The notes under the pieces: generated by a model
The model's input: the letters and a program-made list of their open reading frames with translations, nothing else
Told to the model about the DNA's origin: nothing
Database searches by the model: none
In this document: positions 54,367 to 64,000 of the stretch, piece after piece
How the letters are laid out: each line of letters begins with the position of its first letter
How positions within the stretch are numbered: the stretch's first letter is position 1
Program-made: the position numbers and the translations under genes
From: Mammaliicoccus sp. Dog046
Lineage (GTDB): Bacteria; Bacillota; Bacilli; Staphylococcales; Staphylococcaceae
NCBI RefSeq assembly: GCF_034039665.1
Contig: NZ_CP120131.1
Coordinates: 944,446 to 1,008,445 of the forward strand
Reading direction: 5' to 3'
DNA length: 64,000 nt

Positions 54367-54537
54367 TTTATTTCACATCCTGTTCTACAAACTTATCTAA
54401 AGCATTTTAACATATAATAACCTGATTTTGCAGAAAAAGGTTTAAACAACTTTAAAGTAAGTCACCTTGAATTTAATTAAAATTTTAAATAAAACTTGCA
54501 AAATAAATAGAAATTGCCTAATATTAGGTTATATAAG

Positions 54538-54747
54538 GAGTAGTAGCAAGATGCGAATCTTAAGAGAGTCAGTGGGGCTGTGAACTGATGATATCCATTA
54601 AGCGAACTTACCATTATTTATAATTTTCTAAAGCAATCTTAAACCATATAAATGAAGTGCACTGTTATTGAGTGAATTCTGGGTGGTACCGCGGCATTAT
54701 TATTTCAGTCGTCCCAACTATTAATCTGGTTGGGATGGCTTTTTTTA
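54538..54747 (+). ncRNA. T-box leader of leuS
   Basis: The T-box sequence GGGTGGTACCGCGG (about 54681-54694) is followed by a terminator GTCCCAAC..GTTGGGAT with T7. Upstream stem I carries GCGAACTTACC, where CTT could be the leucine specifier codon. Uncharged tRNA-Leu should stabilise the antiterminator. The rest of the 401-bp gap from 54367 holds only AT-rich promoter sequence. Confidence 0.92.
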
Positions 54748-54767
54748 TTTTATAGGAGGCATATTTA

Positions 54768-57152
54768 ATGAATTATAATCATCAGGATATTGAGAAGAAG
54801 TGGCAAAATTTTTGGGATAAGAACAAAACATTTAAAGCAAGTGATCAAGTTGGTCAGAAGAAATTCTATGCATTAGATATGTTTCCTTATCCATCTGGAG
54901 CAGGATTACATGTAGGGCATCCAGAAGGTTATACGGCAACTGATATCGTTTCTAGATATAAGAGAATGCAAGGATACAATGTATTACACCCAATGGGATG
55001 GGATGCATTTGGTTTACCTGCAGAACAATATGCAATTGATACAGGTAACGACCCTAAAGCATTTACAGCTCAAAATATAGAAACATTTAAAAGACAAATT
55101 AAAGAACTTGGTTTTTCTTACGATTGGGATAGAGAAATCAATACGACAGATCCTGAATATTATAAATGGACACAATGGATATTCATCCAACTTTATAATA
55201 AAGGTTTAGCATATGTAGATGAAGTTGCTGTTAACTGGTGTCCAGCATTAGGAACAGTACTTTCTAATGAAGAAATTGTTGATGGCGTATCAGAACGTGG
55301 TGGACACCCTGTTATTAGAAAGCCAATGCGTCAATGGGTATTAAAAATTACAGAATATGCAGATCGTTTATTAGAAGATTTAAACGATGTAGATTGGCCA
55401 GAATCTATTAAAGATATGCAAAGAAACTGGATTGGTAGATCTGAAGGTGCTGAATTAACATTTAACATTGATGATACTGAATTGTCATTTGATGTATTTA
55501 CAACTCGTCCAGATACAATTTACGGTGCAACTTTTGCTGTACTTTCACCGGAGCATCCATTAGTTGATCAAATTACTACTGAAGATGAAAAAGAAGCCGT
55601 TGCTGAATATAAACGTGCTGCATCACTTAAATCCGATTTAGAAAGAACAGATTTAGCAAAAGATAAAAGTGGCGTGTTTACGGGTGCGTTTACTACTAAC
55701 CCATTCACAGGCAAAAAAATGCCTATCTGGATTGCAGATTACGTTTTAATTAGTTACGGTACAGGCGCAGTAATGGCAGTACCTGCACATGATGAAAGAG
55801 ATGCTGAATTTGCTGAGAAATTCAACTTAGACATTATGACTGTTTATAATGAAGAAGGTAAAATGATTGATTCTGATCAATTAAATGGTTTAACACAAGA
55901 AGAAGCGGTACCTAAAGCAATTGATATGTTAGAAGAAAAAGGTATCGGTAAGAAAAAAGTGAGCTATAAATTAAGAGACTGGTTATTTAGTAGACAACGT
56001 TATTGGGGTGAACCAATTCCTGTGATACATTGGGAAGATGGCACAATGACAACAGTTCCTGAAGAGGAATTACCGTTACTATTACCTGAGACAGATCAAG
56101 TAAAACCATCTGGTACAGGTGAATCACCACTTGCTAACATTGAATCTTTCATTAATGTAGTTGATCCTAAAAATGGTATGAAAGGTCGTCGTGAAACAAA
56201 TACGATGCCACAATGGGCTGGAAGCTGTTGGTATTATTTAAGATATATTGATCCACATAATGATAAGCAATTAGCGGATCCTGAATTACTTAAACATTGG
56301 TTGCCGGTTGATTTATATATTGGTGGGGTTGAACATGCGGTGCTTCATCTATTATATGCAAGATTCTGGCATAAAGTGCTTTACGATATCGGTGTTGTTC
56401 CAACTAAAGAACCTTTCCAAAAATTATATAATCAAGGCATGATTCTTGGTGAAGGTAATGAAAAAATGAGTAAATCTAAAGGTAATGTTGTAAACCCTGA
56501 TGATATCGTACGCTCTCACGGTGCAGATACTTTAAGATTATATGAAATGTTTATGGGTCCACTTGATGCTGCAATTGCATGGAGTGAAAATGGATTAGAT
56601 GGATCTCGTCGTTTCTTAGACAGAGTTTGGCGTTTACTCGTAACTGAAGAAGGTGAGTTATCAAGTAAAGTAACTACAGATCAAACACCTCAATTAGATA
56701 AAGTATATAACCAAACAGTGAAGAAAGTGACTGAAGACTTTAATACATTGAACTTTAACACTGCGATTAGTCAAATGATGGTATTTATAAACGATTGTTA
56801 CAAACAAGATCAAATCAATAAATCTTATGTTGAAGGATTTGTAAAATTACTTTCACCAATTGCACCTCATATTTCTGAAGAACTATGGGAGAAATTAGGA
56901 CACGATGATACAGTCACTTATGAAGCGTGGCCAACATTTGATGAATCATTACTTGTAGATAATGAAGTTGAAATTGTAATTCAAGTAAATGGTAAATTGA
57001 AAGATAAAATCAGTATCTCAAAAGACTTGAGCAAAGAAGAAATGGAAGCAGTTGCTTTGGAAAACGATAAAGTTAAAGAAGCAATTGAAGGTAAAACGGT
57101 ACGCAAAGTGATTGCAGTACCTCAAAAATTAGTTAACATCGTAGCTAACTAA
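54768..57152 (+). CDS. leuS: leucyl-tRNA synthetase
   Basis: A 794-aa class I synthetase. HVGH (HIGH motif) in [12 protein letters not shown], editing domain (about 220-410) with [13 protein letters not shown] and [15 protein letters not shown], and [11 protein letters not shown] (KMSKS). About ten residues shorter than I recall for S. aureus. AATAGGAGG precedes the ATG. It is controlled by the T-box leader. Confidence 0.97.
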   Translation: MNYNHQDIEKKWQNFWDKNKTFKASDQVGQKKFYALDMFPYPSGAGLHVGHPEGYTATDIVSRYKRMQGYNVLHPMGWDAFGLPAEQYAIDTGNDPKAFTAQNIETFKRQIKELGFSYDWDREINTTDPEYYKWTQWIFIQLYNKGLAYVDEVAVNWCPALGTVLSNEEIVDGVSERGGHPVIRKPMRQWVLKITEYADRLLEDLNDVDWPESIKDMQRNWIGRSEGAELTFNIDDTELSFDVFTTRPDTIYGATFAVLSPEHPLVDQITTEDEKEAVAEYKRAASLKSDLERTDLAKDKSGVFTGAFTTNPFTGKKMPIWIADYVLISYGTGAVMAVPAHDERDAEFAEKFNLDIMTVYNEEGKMIDSDQLNGLTQEEAVPKAIDMLEEKGIGKKKVSYKLRDWLFSRQRYWGEPIPVIHWEDGTMTTVPEEELPLLLPETDQVKPSGTGESPLANIESFINVVDPKNGMKGRRETNTMPQWAGSCWYYLRYIDPHNDKQLADPELLKHWLPVDLYIGGVEHAVLHLLYARFWHKVLYDIGVVPTKEPFQKLYNQGMILGEGNEKMSKSKGNVVNPDDIVRSHGADTLRLYEMFMGPLDAAIAWSENGLDGSRRFLDRVWRLLVTEEGELSSKVTTDQTPQLDKVYNQTVKKVTEDFNTLNFNTAISQMMVFINDCYKQDQINKSYVEGFVKLLSPIAPHISEELWEKLGHDDTVTYEAWPTFDESLLVDNEVEIVIQVNGKLKDKISISKDLSKEEMEAVALENDKVKEAIEGKTVRKVIAVPQKLVNIVAN

Positions 57153-57174
57153 ATATTTTAGGAGTGTGCTTGTT

Positions 57175-57486
57175 ATGAAAGAAATAAATGTAACTGAATT
57201 AGCCAATATGATTACTTCAAACGATCCAATCAATATTGTTGATGTAAGAGAAGACCATGAAGTTGCATTCGGTATGATTCCAGGAGCGAAACATATTCCA
57301 ATGGGAGAAATTCCGAATGAGTTAAGCAACTTTAATGAGAAACAGACATACTATATTGTATGTGCTGGAGGCGTTCGAAGTGCAAATGTTGTTGAATATT
57401 TAAATGATCATGATATTGATGCAGTAAATATTGAAGGCGGCATGCACGCATGGGGCGATGAAGGATTAGAATTTAAAGGTATTTAA
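57175..57486 (+). CDS. rhodanese-domain protein
   Basis: A 103-aa single-domain rhodanese with active-site loop CAGGVRS (Cys62 region) and NIVDVREDHEVAFGMIPGAKHIPMGEI. Sulfur transfer or persulfide handling. ATG 57175 is chosen because AGGAG lies ten bases upstream. It follows leuS by 22 bp and may be read with it. Confidence 0.9.
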   Translation: MKEINVTELANMITSNDPINIVDVREDHEVAFGMIPGAKHIPMGEIPNELSNFNEKQTYYIVCAGGVRSANVVEYLNDHDIDAVNIEGGMHAWGDEGLEFKGI

Positions 57487-57489
57487 TAT

Positions 57490-57516
57490 AAATAAAAAGA
57501 GTTGAGCAGATGCTCA
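57490..57516. repeat. left copy of duplicated terminator arm
   Basis: AAATAAAAAGAGTTGAGC followed by AGATGCTCA matches 58047-58073 at 26 of 27 positions. At the right-hand site the sequence is the 5' arm of a complete terminator; here it is followed by the repeat element. Confidence 0.82.
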
Positions 57517-57525
57517 CTCATAGAG

Positions 57526-57560
57526 TGTCGACAAAGTAATTGAACTTTGTCGACATTTTT
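57526..57560 (+). terminator. terminator inside the repeat element
   Basis: TGTCGACAAAGT pairs with ACTTTGTCGACA, then TTTTT. It now ends the leuS-rhodanese transcript. Confidence 0.85.
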
Positions 57561-57564
57561 ATGC

Positions 57565-57633
57565 GCATGCTTTCCGCGGGCATGTTCTCAGCCTGTAGTC
57601 TTCGAATCATGCAGTTCCCGCAGGAGTCAGCGC
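57565..57633. repeat. conserved GC-rich module (copy 2)
   Basis: GCATGCTTTCCGCGGG to CCCGCAGGAGTCAGCGC, about 90 percent identical to 20036-20104 and in the same position within the element, between the internal terminator and the family-B array. Confidence 0.82.
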
Positions 57634-57682
57634 AAAAAATGTTGAACATTGCAAGTGGAGGTCGACAAGCAATATTGGGCAC

Positions 57683-58022
57683 AGCTAACGAGATAGTTCT
57701 GGAAAACAATCCCGTTAGAAAATCTAACGAGATAGAAAGTGAAAACAATCTCGTTAGCGAGTAAATAGAGCCTGCAAAAGTATGAAATATCTATAAAAAG
57801 TGAGAAAACGAGGCGTTAACGAGATAGTTCTGAGAAACAATCCCGTTAGAAAATCTAACGAGATAGAAAGTGAAAACAATCTCGTTAGCGAGTAAATAGA
57901 GCCTGCAAAAGTATGAAATATCTATAAAAAGTGAGAAAACGAGGCGTTAACGAGATAGTTCTGAGAAACAATCCCGTTAGAAAATCTAACGAGATAGAAA
58001 GTGAAAACAATCTCGTTGGCGT
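57683..58022. repeat. CTAACGAGATAG array (family B), second locus
   Basis: Three composite units. The spacer word GCGAGTAAATAG starts at 57757 and 57888, 131 bp apart, the same period as the 20-kb array although the spacer sequence (AGAGCCTGCAAAAGTATG..) is quite different. Pairs inside a unit are 39 bp apart. Between convergent genes. Confidence 0.88.
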
Positions 58023-58050
58023 GATCTTTCTACATAAAAAGGAAATAAAT

Positions 58051-58082
58051 AAAAAGAGTTGAGCGGATGCTCAACTCTTTTT
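58051..58082. terminator. bidirectional terminator
   Basis: AAAAAGAGTTGAGC pairs with GCTCAACTCTTTTT around GGAT. Its left arm is duplicated at 57490-57516. Confidence 0.92.
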
Positions 58083-58084
58083 AT

Positions 58085-59341
58085 TTATTCTATTAACGAA
58101 GCGTTATGTCCAGCTACATAACCAGTAACTAATGCACTTGTTATATTATAACCACCAGTATAACCGTGAATATCTAATACTTCACCTGAGAAGAATAGGC
58201 CACTGCAAATTTTAGATTGCATCGTATTAGGTTCAATTTCTTTAATATTCACGCCGCCACCTGTGACGAATGCTTTATCAATTGGTAGTGTACCATTAAC
58301 AGTAAAAGTAAATGCTTTTAAGTTTTGAACGAAATCTCTTATTACTTGTTGTGATAAATGATGATACGTTGTATCTATATCAATACTTGACTGTTTTAAA
58401 ATAAAATGTAAATATCTTTCTTGTACGAGTCCTTTTAAAGCATTTTTTATGGCTTTGTTTGGTTCGTCTTTTAATTTCTTAATGATTTGTTGTTCTAAAT
58501 CATGAGATTTGGTTTCTGGAAATAAATCAATAGCCATTTGAATCTCTTGTTTCTTTTGAGATTTTTGTTCTTTGAAGATAAATTGACTACATCTTAAAGC
58601 GGCTGGACCAGAAACGCCAAAGTGAGTAAATAACATATCCATTTGATGTGTGATTCTTGGTTTACCATTTTTCTTTAATACAGATAGGCCTACATTTTGT
58701 AAACTTAAACCTTGTAATGTTTTGTCTTTAATGAAAGGTTCATTAGATTTAATAGGCACTTCGGTAGGGAATAATTCGGTAATCGTATGACCAAGATGTT
58801 CTGCAAATTTATATCCATCACCGGTTGATCCAGTATGAGGAACACTACAACCACCCGAAGCAATGATGACCGTTCGTGCTGGAATAAATGTACCGTTATT
58901 TAATGTAACACCTGTGATTTGATCTTGTTCACTTTCAATTGATGCAACAGCAGTTTCTTGTCGAATCTCAACACCGTTGTCTTTTACAGCTGTAACGAGT
59001 GCTTCAACAACATCTTGAGCACGGTTTGACACAGGAAACATACGGCCATGGTCTTCTTCTTTTAACTTAACTTGTCTTGATTCAAAAAATTGTATAATCG
59101 ATTCATTGTCAAAAGTTGAAAATGGACTATATAAAAATTTACCGTTTCCTGGAATATTTTGAATGATTTCTTCGTATGGTAATCGATTTGTGACGTTGCA
59201 TCGGCCACCGCCAGAAATGCGTAGTTTACGTCCAAGACCTTTTTTCTTTTCAAGTAATAATACGTGATTGCCGTTTACACTTGCACTATATGCGGCCATT
59301 AATCCGCTTGGTCCTGCACCGATAATAATAGTATGATACAT
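58085..59341 (-). CDS. HI0933-family FAD-dependent oxidoreductase (YtfP-like)
   Basis: A 418-aa flavoprotein: N-terminal [16 protein letters not shown] with [25 protein letters not shown] (typical of the HI0933 group), central [19 protein letters not shown] and C-terminal [18 protein letters not shown]. The cofactor is clear, the substrate unknown. GGAGG precedes the ATG. Confidence 0.9.
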   Translation of the reverse strand: MYHTIIIGAGPSGLMAAYSASVNGNHVLLLEKKKGLGRKLRISGGGRCNVTNRLPYEEIIQNIPGNGKFLYSPFSTFDNESIIQFFESRQVKLKEEDHGRMFPVSNRAQDVVEALVTAVKDNGVEIRQETAVASIESEQDQITGVTLNNGTFIPARTVIIASGGCSVPHTGSTGDGYKFAEHLGHTITELFPTEVPIKSNEPFIKDKTLQGLSLQNVGLSVLKKNGKPRITHQMDMLFTHFGVSGPAALRCSQFIFKEQKSQKKQEIQMAIDLFPETKSHDLEQQIIKKLKDEPNKAIKNALKGLVQERYLHFILKQSSIDIDTTYHHLSQQVIRDFVQNLKAFTFTVNGTLPIDKAFVTGGGVNIKEIEPNTMQSKICSGLFFSGEVLDIHGYTGGYNITSALVTGYVAGHNASLIE

Positions 59342-59463
59342 GTGTTACCTCCATAAGTAGTAGTAATGTCATTTTAACGAATAATGTGTTTTAAAAAAAG
59401 TAGTAGAATAGAAATAAACCTGTTATTATTAAATTTAAAAGTAAATTAGATAGGGATGAAAAT

Positions 59464-61098
59464 ATGTCAGAAAGTAAAGCGCTAGTAAGAGGGACCTTTC
59501 TTCTTACGGCTAGTATTTTAATTACAAAAGTCATTGGTATACTTTATTTAATACCATTTTATGCGATTATTGGCGATGAGAAAAACCTTGCACCGTTTAC
59601 ATATGCTTATCAACCATACACAATCATGATAACAATCGCAACTGCCGGTGTACCACTAGCAGCAGCAAAATATGTTTCAAAATATAATGCTTTAGGTGCA
59701 TATAAAGTGAGTAGGAAGTTATATCGATCGAGTTTCCTTGTAATGTCAATTTCAGGGCTTGTTGGGTTCTTATTACTTTTCTTCCTGTCTCCAACAATTG
59801 CAGAACTAACGTTGGCAAATAAAGATGGACTAGAAGGCGGCTGGAAGATAGAAGATATTACAGCAGTTATTCGTACGATTAGTTTTGTTGTGTTATTTAT
59901 TCCATTATTGGCAACTTGGAGAGGTATATTCCAAGGGTTTAATTCGATGGGGCCAACTGCAGTATCAGAAGTTACAGAACAAGTCGCTCGTATTGCGTTT
60001 ATTTTAGGTGGAAGTTATATCGTTCTAAACGTAATGGGCGGTTCAGTATTAACAGCAAACCAAGTTGCGACAAGTGCAGCGGGAATTGGTGCTGTTACAG
60101 CATTATTAACGTTATTATATTATTGGATTAAAAGAAGAAATCTTATTAAAGCTGAAGTGGAACAAGATACAAGTGATATTGATGTTTCATATGTAAAAAT
60201 TTATAAAGAAATTATTAAATACAGTATTCCATTTGTAATTGTTAGTTTATGTTTTCCAATCATTAATTTAATTGATCAGTTCACACATAATACTGGTTTA
60301 GCAATTGCTGGTGTTAATAGTGATTTACATGATATTTACTTTACGATGTTAAATATGACTACAAATAAAATTGTAATGATTCCTACTTCATTGGCAGCAG
60401 GATTTGCAGTCAGCTTAGTACCATTTATTACTAACACGTATAACTCAGGTAGAATCAATGATATGCACCAACAGATTAGAAAAGCACTAGGTGTATTACT
60501 TTACTTAACAGTGCCGGCATCATTAGGGATTATGGTACTTGCACAGCCACTATATAACGTGTTCTATAGTTATAGTCCAATGGGAACAGAAATCTTATTC
60601 TGGTATGCACCTGTTAGTATTTTAATCGCTTTACTTTCAGTAACAGCTTCTATGCTGCAAGGTATTGATAAACAAGCGTTAACAGTTTGGATTGTTGTTG
60701 GCGCGTTAGTCGTTAAAGCGGTAGTAAACTTACCATTAATTATTGCTTTCCATACTATTGGTGCAGTAATGGGTACAGCAATCGCATTACTTGTTGCTGT
60801 TGTATTAAATTGTATTGTACTTTGGAAATATGCAGACTTTAAATTTGATATTACGATTTACCATACGTTGAAGATTACACTCTATACGATCATTATGTTA
60901 TTATTCGTTGAATTAAGTTACTTCATCGTATCGTTATTCATCGATCCAACGACGAAACTTGGTGCATTAATCACTCTACTCGTTGGTGGATTTGTAGGTG
61001 TCATTGTTTATGGTTATTTAACAATGCGTACGCGTTTAGCAGATGAATTCTTAGGCGATATCACTGCTAAAATCAGACGTAAAATCAAGTGGGTGTAA
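59464..61098 (+). CDS. murJ: lipid II flippase MurJ (YtgP type)
   Basis: A 544-aa MOP-superfamily protein with about fourteen membrane helices. LVRGTFLLTASILITKVIGILYLIPFY is the conserved first helix; YQPYTIMITIATAGVPLAAAKYVS follows. It moves lipid II across the membrane for peptidoglycan synthesis; the S. aureus gene at this place was identified as the essential MurJ. It ends 3 bp before rsuA. Confidence 0.9.
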   Translation: MSESKALVRGTFLLTASILITKVIGILYLIPFYAIIGDEKNLAPFTYAYQPYTIMITIATAGVPLAAAKYVSKYNALGAYKVSRKLYRSSFLVMSISGLVGFLLLFFLSPTIAELTLANKDGLEGGWKIEDITAVIRTISFVVLFIPLLATWRGIFQGFNSMGPTAVSEVTEQVARIAFILGGSYIVLNVMGGSVLTANQVATSAAGIGAVTALLTLLYYWIKRRNLIKAEVEQDTSDIDVSYVKIYKEIIKYSIPFVIVSLCFPIINLIDQFTHNTGLAIAGVNSDLHDIYFTMLNMTTNKIVMIPTSLAAGFAVSLVPFITNTYNSGRINDMHQQIRKALGVLLYLTVPASLGIMVLAQPLYNVFYSYSPMGTEILFWYAPVSILIALLSVTASMLQGIDKQALTVWIVVGALVVKAVVNLPLIIAFHTIGAVMGTAIALLVAVVLNCIVLWKYADFKFDITIYHTLKITLYTIIMLLFVELSYFIVSLFIDPTTKLGALITLLVGGFVGVIVYGYLTMRTRLADEFLGDITAKIRRKIKWV

Positions 61099-61101
61099 AA
61101 A

Positions 61102-61803
61102 TTGAGACTAGATAAATTTTTAGCTAATTCAGGTATTGGCACACGTAAAGAAGTTAAGAAATATTTAAAAGGTAATTTAGTTACTGTAAACGATGAAATT
61201 GTTAAAAAAGCAGACATGCATATCAATCCAGAAGAAGATATCGTTACATTTGATGATATTCCAATTGCATATGAACCAGTTGTCTATTTAATGATGAATA
61301 AACCAGCTGGCTTTGTATCTGCTACAGAAGACGATGAACATGAAACAGTTGTAGATATCGTACCAGAATACATGCATTTAGATTTATTCCCGGTAGGACG
61401 TTTAGATAAAGATACAGAAGGATTATTACTGTTAACGAATGACGGCAAATTCTCACATCAATTGATGAGTCCAAAACATCGCGTACCAAAAAGATATTAT
61501 GCGGAAGTGGATGGTCACATAAGTGAAGATGCAATTGATAAATTTAAGCAAGGTATTGATTTAGGGGACTTTACATCAACACCAAGTGAATTAGAGATTG
61601 TCGAGAATGGTGAGCAGTCTATCGCATATGTAACGATATATGAAGGGAAGTTTCATCAAGTAAAAAGAATGTTCCATTCAATCAATTGCGAAGTCACTTA
61701 TTTAAAACGAACTAAAATAGCAAATTTAGAATTAGATGAAGAACTAGAACTTGGTGAATATAGACATTTAACAGAAATAGATTTTGAAAACTTAGATTTA
61801 TAA
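61102..61803 (+). CDS. rsuA: 16S rRNA pseudouridine(516) synthase RsuA
   Basis: A 233-aa protein: N-terminal S4 domain (MRLDKFLANSGIGTRKEVKKYL) and synthase core with catalytic Asp in GRLDKDTEGLLLLTNDG; KRYYAEVDG and EGKFHQVKRMFHSI follow. Starts at TTG 61102 with GTGGGTG upstream. Overlaps nothing but is 3 bp after murJ, so the pair is co-transcribed. Confidence 0.92.
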   Translation: MRLDKFLANSGIGTRKEVKKYLKGNLVTVNDEIVKKADMHINPEEDIVTFDDIPIAYEPVVYLMMNKPAGFVSATEDDEHETVVDIVPEYMHLDLFPVGRLDKDTEGLLLLTNDGKFSHQLMSPKHRVPKRYYAEVDGHISEDAIDKFKQGIDLGDFTSTPSELEIVENGEQSIAYVTIYEGKFHQVKRMFHSINCEVTYLKRTKIANLELDEELELGEYRHLTEIDFENLDL

Positions 61804-61864
61804 TGTTTAAAGTGTTTATCAATGGGTATATATAGGAATATTAATCAAATAGAGGTGGATGAAA

Positions 61865-62290
61865 ATGGCTAAAAAAGCAGGATTATTTAGAACGCTAGCT
61901 GTACTTGGAGGTACTGCAGCGGCAGTAGTATTATCTAAAAAAGAAAATAGAGATAGATTGAAAAACGAATACAGCAAGTACAAAGAAGATCCAGAAAGCT
62001 ATAAAGAGTCAGCAAAACAAAGAGCAAACGACATTAAAGGGAAAGCTCAAGATGAGTACACTAAATATAAAGAAGACCCAACTTCTTATAAACAATCTGC
62101 CAAAGAAAAAGCAAAATCAGAATACCAAAAAGCAAAAGAAGATCCTAAAGGATATGCTTCTAATGCTAAAGGTCGTCTAAAAAAACAAGATCAAGAACCA
62201 ATTGATCAAAGAGAAGCTAAGTTTGACGATGAAGGCGGAACAGCAAACGGTAACTTACGAGTAGTTACAGAAGAAGACTTAAAGAAATAA
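61865..62290 (+). CDS. YtxH-like protein with YKEDP repeats
   Basis: A 141-aa protein: a short N-terminal hydrophobic segment (GLFRTLAVLGGTAAAVVLS) followed by a long charged helical part with three repeats of Y.KYKEDP.SYK.SAK (about residues 36-50, 61-75 and 83-98). Single membrane helix with a cytoplasmic coiled coil is likely. ATG 61865 chosen because AGAGGTGG lies 7 bp upstream. The role is unknown; YtxH proteins are often stress linked. Confidence 0.72.
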   Translation: MAKKAGLFRTLAVLGGTAAAVVLSKKENRDRLKNEYSKYKEDPESYKESAKQRANDIKGKAQDEYTKYKEDPTSYKQSAKEKAKSEYQKAKEDPKGYASNAKGRLKKQDQEPIDQREAKFDDEGGTANGNLRVVTEEDLKK

Positions 62291-62305
62291 TTAGATTTTT
62301 CATAG

Positions 62306-62342
62306 GTGCCAACAAAGCATTGACTTTGTTGGTATTTTTTTA
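62306..62342 (+). terminator. intrinsic terminator
   Basis: TGCCAACAAAG pairs with CTTTGTTGGTA, then T7. Confidence 0.88.
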
Positions 62343-62346
62343 TAAT

Positions 62347-62420
62347 GAGAAGTGCAAATAAGGGTGTCTATATTAGCATTTTAAGGCGAAAGTGCAAATA
62401 AGAGGTGACATATTAGCAAG
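62347..62420. repeat. 40-bp palindromic array (family A), two copies
   Basis: AGTGCAAATAAG occurs at 62351 and 62391, 40 bp apart, with TATTAGCATTTT between, as in the array at 195. The rest of the 346-bp gap to pepV is AT-rich promoter sequence. Confidence 0.78.
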
Positions 62421-62636
62421 ATAAACCAGTTTTACAAAAAACAACAACCTTTTTTCAGCAGTTCAATGGGAAATAATAAATATGTTTTTTTAAAAGAGTA
62501 ATTAACTATACTGCTACCTACAGGAAATAAAATTTTAATTAAAAAATTAGCAAAATAACGCTATTTCTATTTCATATTTTCAAAAATTTAAGGTATTATA
62601 TAGATAACTATTCAAGTTAGAAAGAGATGATTTTCG

Positions 62637-64000
62637 ATGTGGAGAAATAAAGTTAAAGAATATGAAAAAGAGATTGTAAGTGATTTAAAGGGGCTCTTGA
62701 GCATCGAAAGTGTAAGAAATGATGCGGAAAGTACATACGATGCACCTGTCGGGCCTGGTCCTAAGGAAGCATTAAATTACATGTATCAACTTGGAGAAAG
62801 AGATGGATTTTCATATGTTGATATTGAAAACATCGTCGGTAGAATTGAAGCAGGTAAGGGAGACGATCTACTAGGTATTTTATGTCATGTTGACGTTGTA
62901 CCTGCTGGTAGTGGTTGGGAAACAGATCCTTTTGATCCTGTAGAAACAGAAGAAACAATTATTGCTCGTGGTACGTTAGATGACAAAGGTCCTACAATTG
63001 CTGCTTATTACGCAGTTAAAATTTTAGAAGACATGAAAGTAGATTGGAAGAAACGTATACATATTATTGTCGGTACTGACGAAGAATCAGATTGGAAATG
63101 TACAGACAGATATTTTGAAACTGAGGAAATGCCAACAGTTGGTTTTGCACCAGATGCTGAATTCCCACTTATTCATGGTGAAAAGGGAATCGTTACTTTT
63201 AATATTCTTCAATCAGGCTATGTTGAAGATATTGATGAGCCAGAAGTTGAGCTAAAAGCATTCTTCTCAGGTGAGAGATTTAATATGGTTCCAGACACTG
63301 CACAAGCGAAGTTATTGATTAAAGAACAAATGACGAATGTTGTTCAAAACTTTGAAATGTTCTTAAATGAACATGAAATCGAAGGGGAAACTTCAATTGA
63401 TGAAGGTTTCTTAAATTTAACTGTATTTGGTAAAGCGGCACACGGTATGGATCCTACTTTAGGTATCAATGCTGGTTTGCTACTTATCGAATTTTTAAAC
63501 AGCTTAAAATTAGATAAATACGCACGTTCTTATGTGAAATTTGCAAACGACTATCTCGTTAATTCTCCTAAAGGTGAAAAGATGGGGATGAAGTTTGCCA
63601 CTGAAGAAATGGGTGAAGTTACAACAAACACAGGTATTATGAGTTATACAGATGTTGACGGTGGTCAATTTGGTATCAATTTAAGATATCCTGAAGGTTT
63701 TAACTTCGATCAATCATTAACACGTTTCTCAGAAGAAGTAACAGAACGTGGATTTGAAATTGAAATGGATAAACATCAAGTACCACATTATGTTGATAAA
63801 GATGACGCATTTATTCATCAATTATTATCAGCATATCGAAATCAAACAGACGACCAATCAGAACCTTATACAATTGGTGGAGGAACTTACGCTAGAAACC
63901 TTGATAAAGGTGTCGCTTTTGGCGCAATGTTCAAAGATTCAGAAGACTTAATGCATCAAAAAAATGAATACATTACTAAAAAGCAATTGTTTAATGCAAC
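62637..64000 (+). CDS. pepV: dipeptidase PepV, 3' end cut by the window
   Basis: The first 454 codons of an M20 metallopeptidase (family length about 470). Metal ligands lie in [23 protein letters not shown] and [10 protein letters not shown], the dimer/lid histidine in [10 protein letters not shown], and GGGTYARN near the end. It cleaves dipeptides such as beta-Ala-His in the cytoplasm. AAAGAGATG precedes the ATG. The frame is open to the last base. Confidence 0.92.
   Translation, partial: MWRNKVKEYEKEIVSDLKGLLSIESVRNDAESTYDAPVGPGPKEALNYMYQLGERDGFSYVDIENIVGRIEAGKGDDLLGILCHVDVVPAGSGWETDPFDPVETEETIIARGTLDDKGPTIAAYYAVKILEDMKVDWKKRIHIIVGTDEESDWKCTDRYFETEEMPTVGFAPDAEFPLIHGEKGIVTFNILQSGYVEDIDEPEVELKAFFSGERFNMVPDTAQAKLLIKEQMTNVVQNFEMFLNEHEIEGETSIDEGFLNLTVFGKAAHGMDPTLGINAGLLLIEFLNSLKLDKYARSYVKFANDYLVNSPKGEKMGMKFATEEMGEVTTNTGIMSYTDVDGGQFGINLRYPEGFNFDQSLTRFSEEVTERGFEIEMDKHQVPHYVDKDDAFIHQLLSAYRNQTDDQSEPYTIGGGTYARNLDKGVAFGAMFKDSEDLMHQKNEYITKKQLFNA

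Noticed and set aside
57518..57764. Overlapping frames on both strands in the 57.5-kb gap (74-76 codons)
   Set aside because: They are translations of the GC-rich module and the repeat array; an equivalent frame appears at 19854-20081 for the same reason.

Overview
The window is chromosomal DNA from a low-GC Firmicute of the family Staphylococcaceae (Staphylococcus or its close relative Mammaliicoccus; I cannot fix the species). The evidence is very AT-rich coding sequence, strong AGGAGG-type ribosome binding sites, frequent TTG/GTG starts, and a gene order (menE-menC, yidD, ytkD, pckA/metK, crcB pair, transaldolase, sigS, sagB, rib operon, proline dehydrogenase, rot, leuS, murJ, rsuA, pepV) that matches from memory the S. 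aureus segment running from the nuSa-beta island border to pepV.

Layout. 1-1.6 kb: end of a possible small RNA, a five-copy 40-bp palindromic array and a nine-gene tRNA cluster (Glu, fMet, Asp, Phe, His, Gly, Asn, Glu, Ser). 1.6-11.9 kb: accessory block beside tRNA-Ser, with an autoregulated MarR/PaiA/GNAT module, a DegV protein, four tandem paralogous lipoproteins (one frameshifted), and a large lipase-helical protein (frameshifted in a nine-A tract) that looks like the type VII secreted lipase toxin TslA with its TilA-type immunity lipoproteins; then an MFS exporter. 11.9-14.3 kb: menE-menC. 14.34-17.69 kb: a lactococcin 972-type bacteriocin locus (precursor, frameshifted membrane protein, ABC ATPase), flanked by a 26-bp duplication of the 3' end of yidD, so it appears to have been inserted there. 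17.7-29.1 kb: housekeeping genes (yidD, lipoprotein, NUDIX, hydrolase, pckA with a cre-like site, SAM riboswitch-metK, NERD protein, aldo/keto reductase, two crcB, transaldolase). 29.3-43 kb: CDF transporter, PepSY protein, HAD phosphatase, AraC regulator, comK, sigS, sagB, lipoprotein, opuC osmolyte transporter. 43-48.5 kb: FAD protein, FMN riboswitch and ribD-ribE-ribBA-ribH. 48.5-64 kb: proline dehydrogenase with a cre-like site, a 38-aa secreted peptide, rot, mnmM and its radical-SAM partner, T-box-leuS, rhodanese, murJ, rsuA, and pepV cut by the window end.

The most unusual content is (1) the TslA/TilA-like toxin-immunity locus with frameshifts in toxin and in one lipoprotein, (2) the bacteriocin island with a duplicated yidD end, and (3) several families of intergenic palindromic arrays. 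One array family (CTAACGAGATAG units, 39/131-bp spacing) has, at two separate loci, an upstream module conserved between them and flanking duplications of half of the neighbouring transcription terminator (18 and 27 bp), as if it moved as a unit. Small unannotated peptides (24, 38 and 54 aa) are also present. The three frameshifts I found are all in accessory genes.
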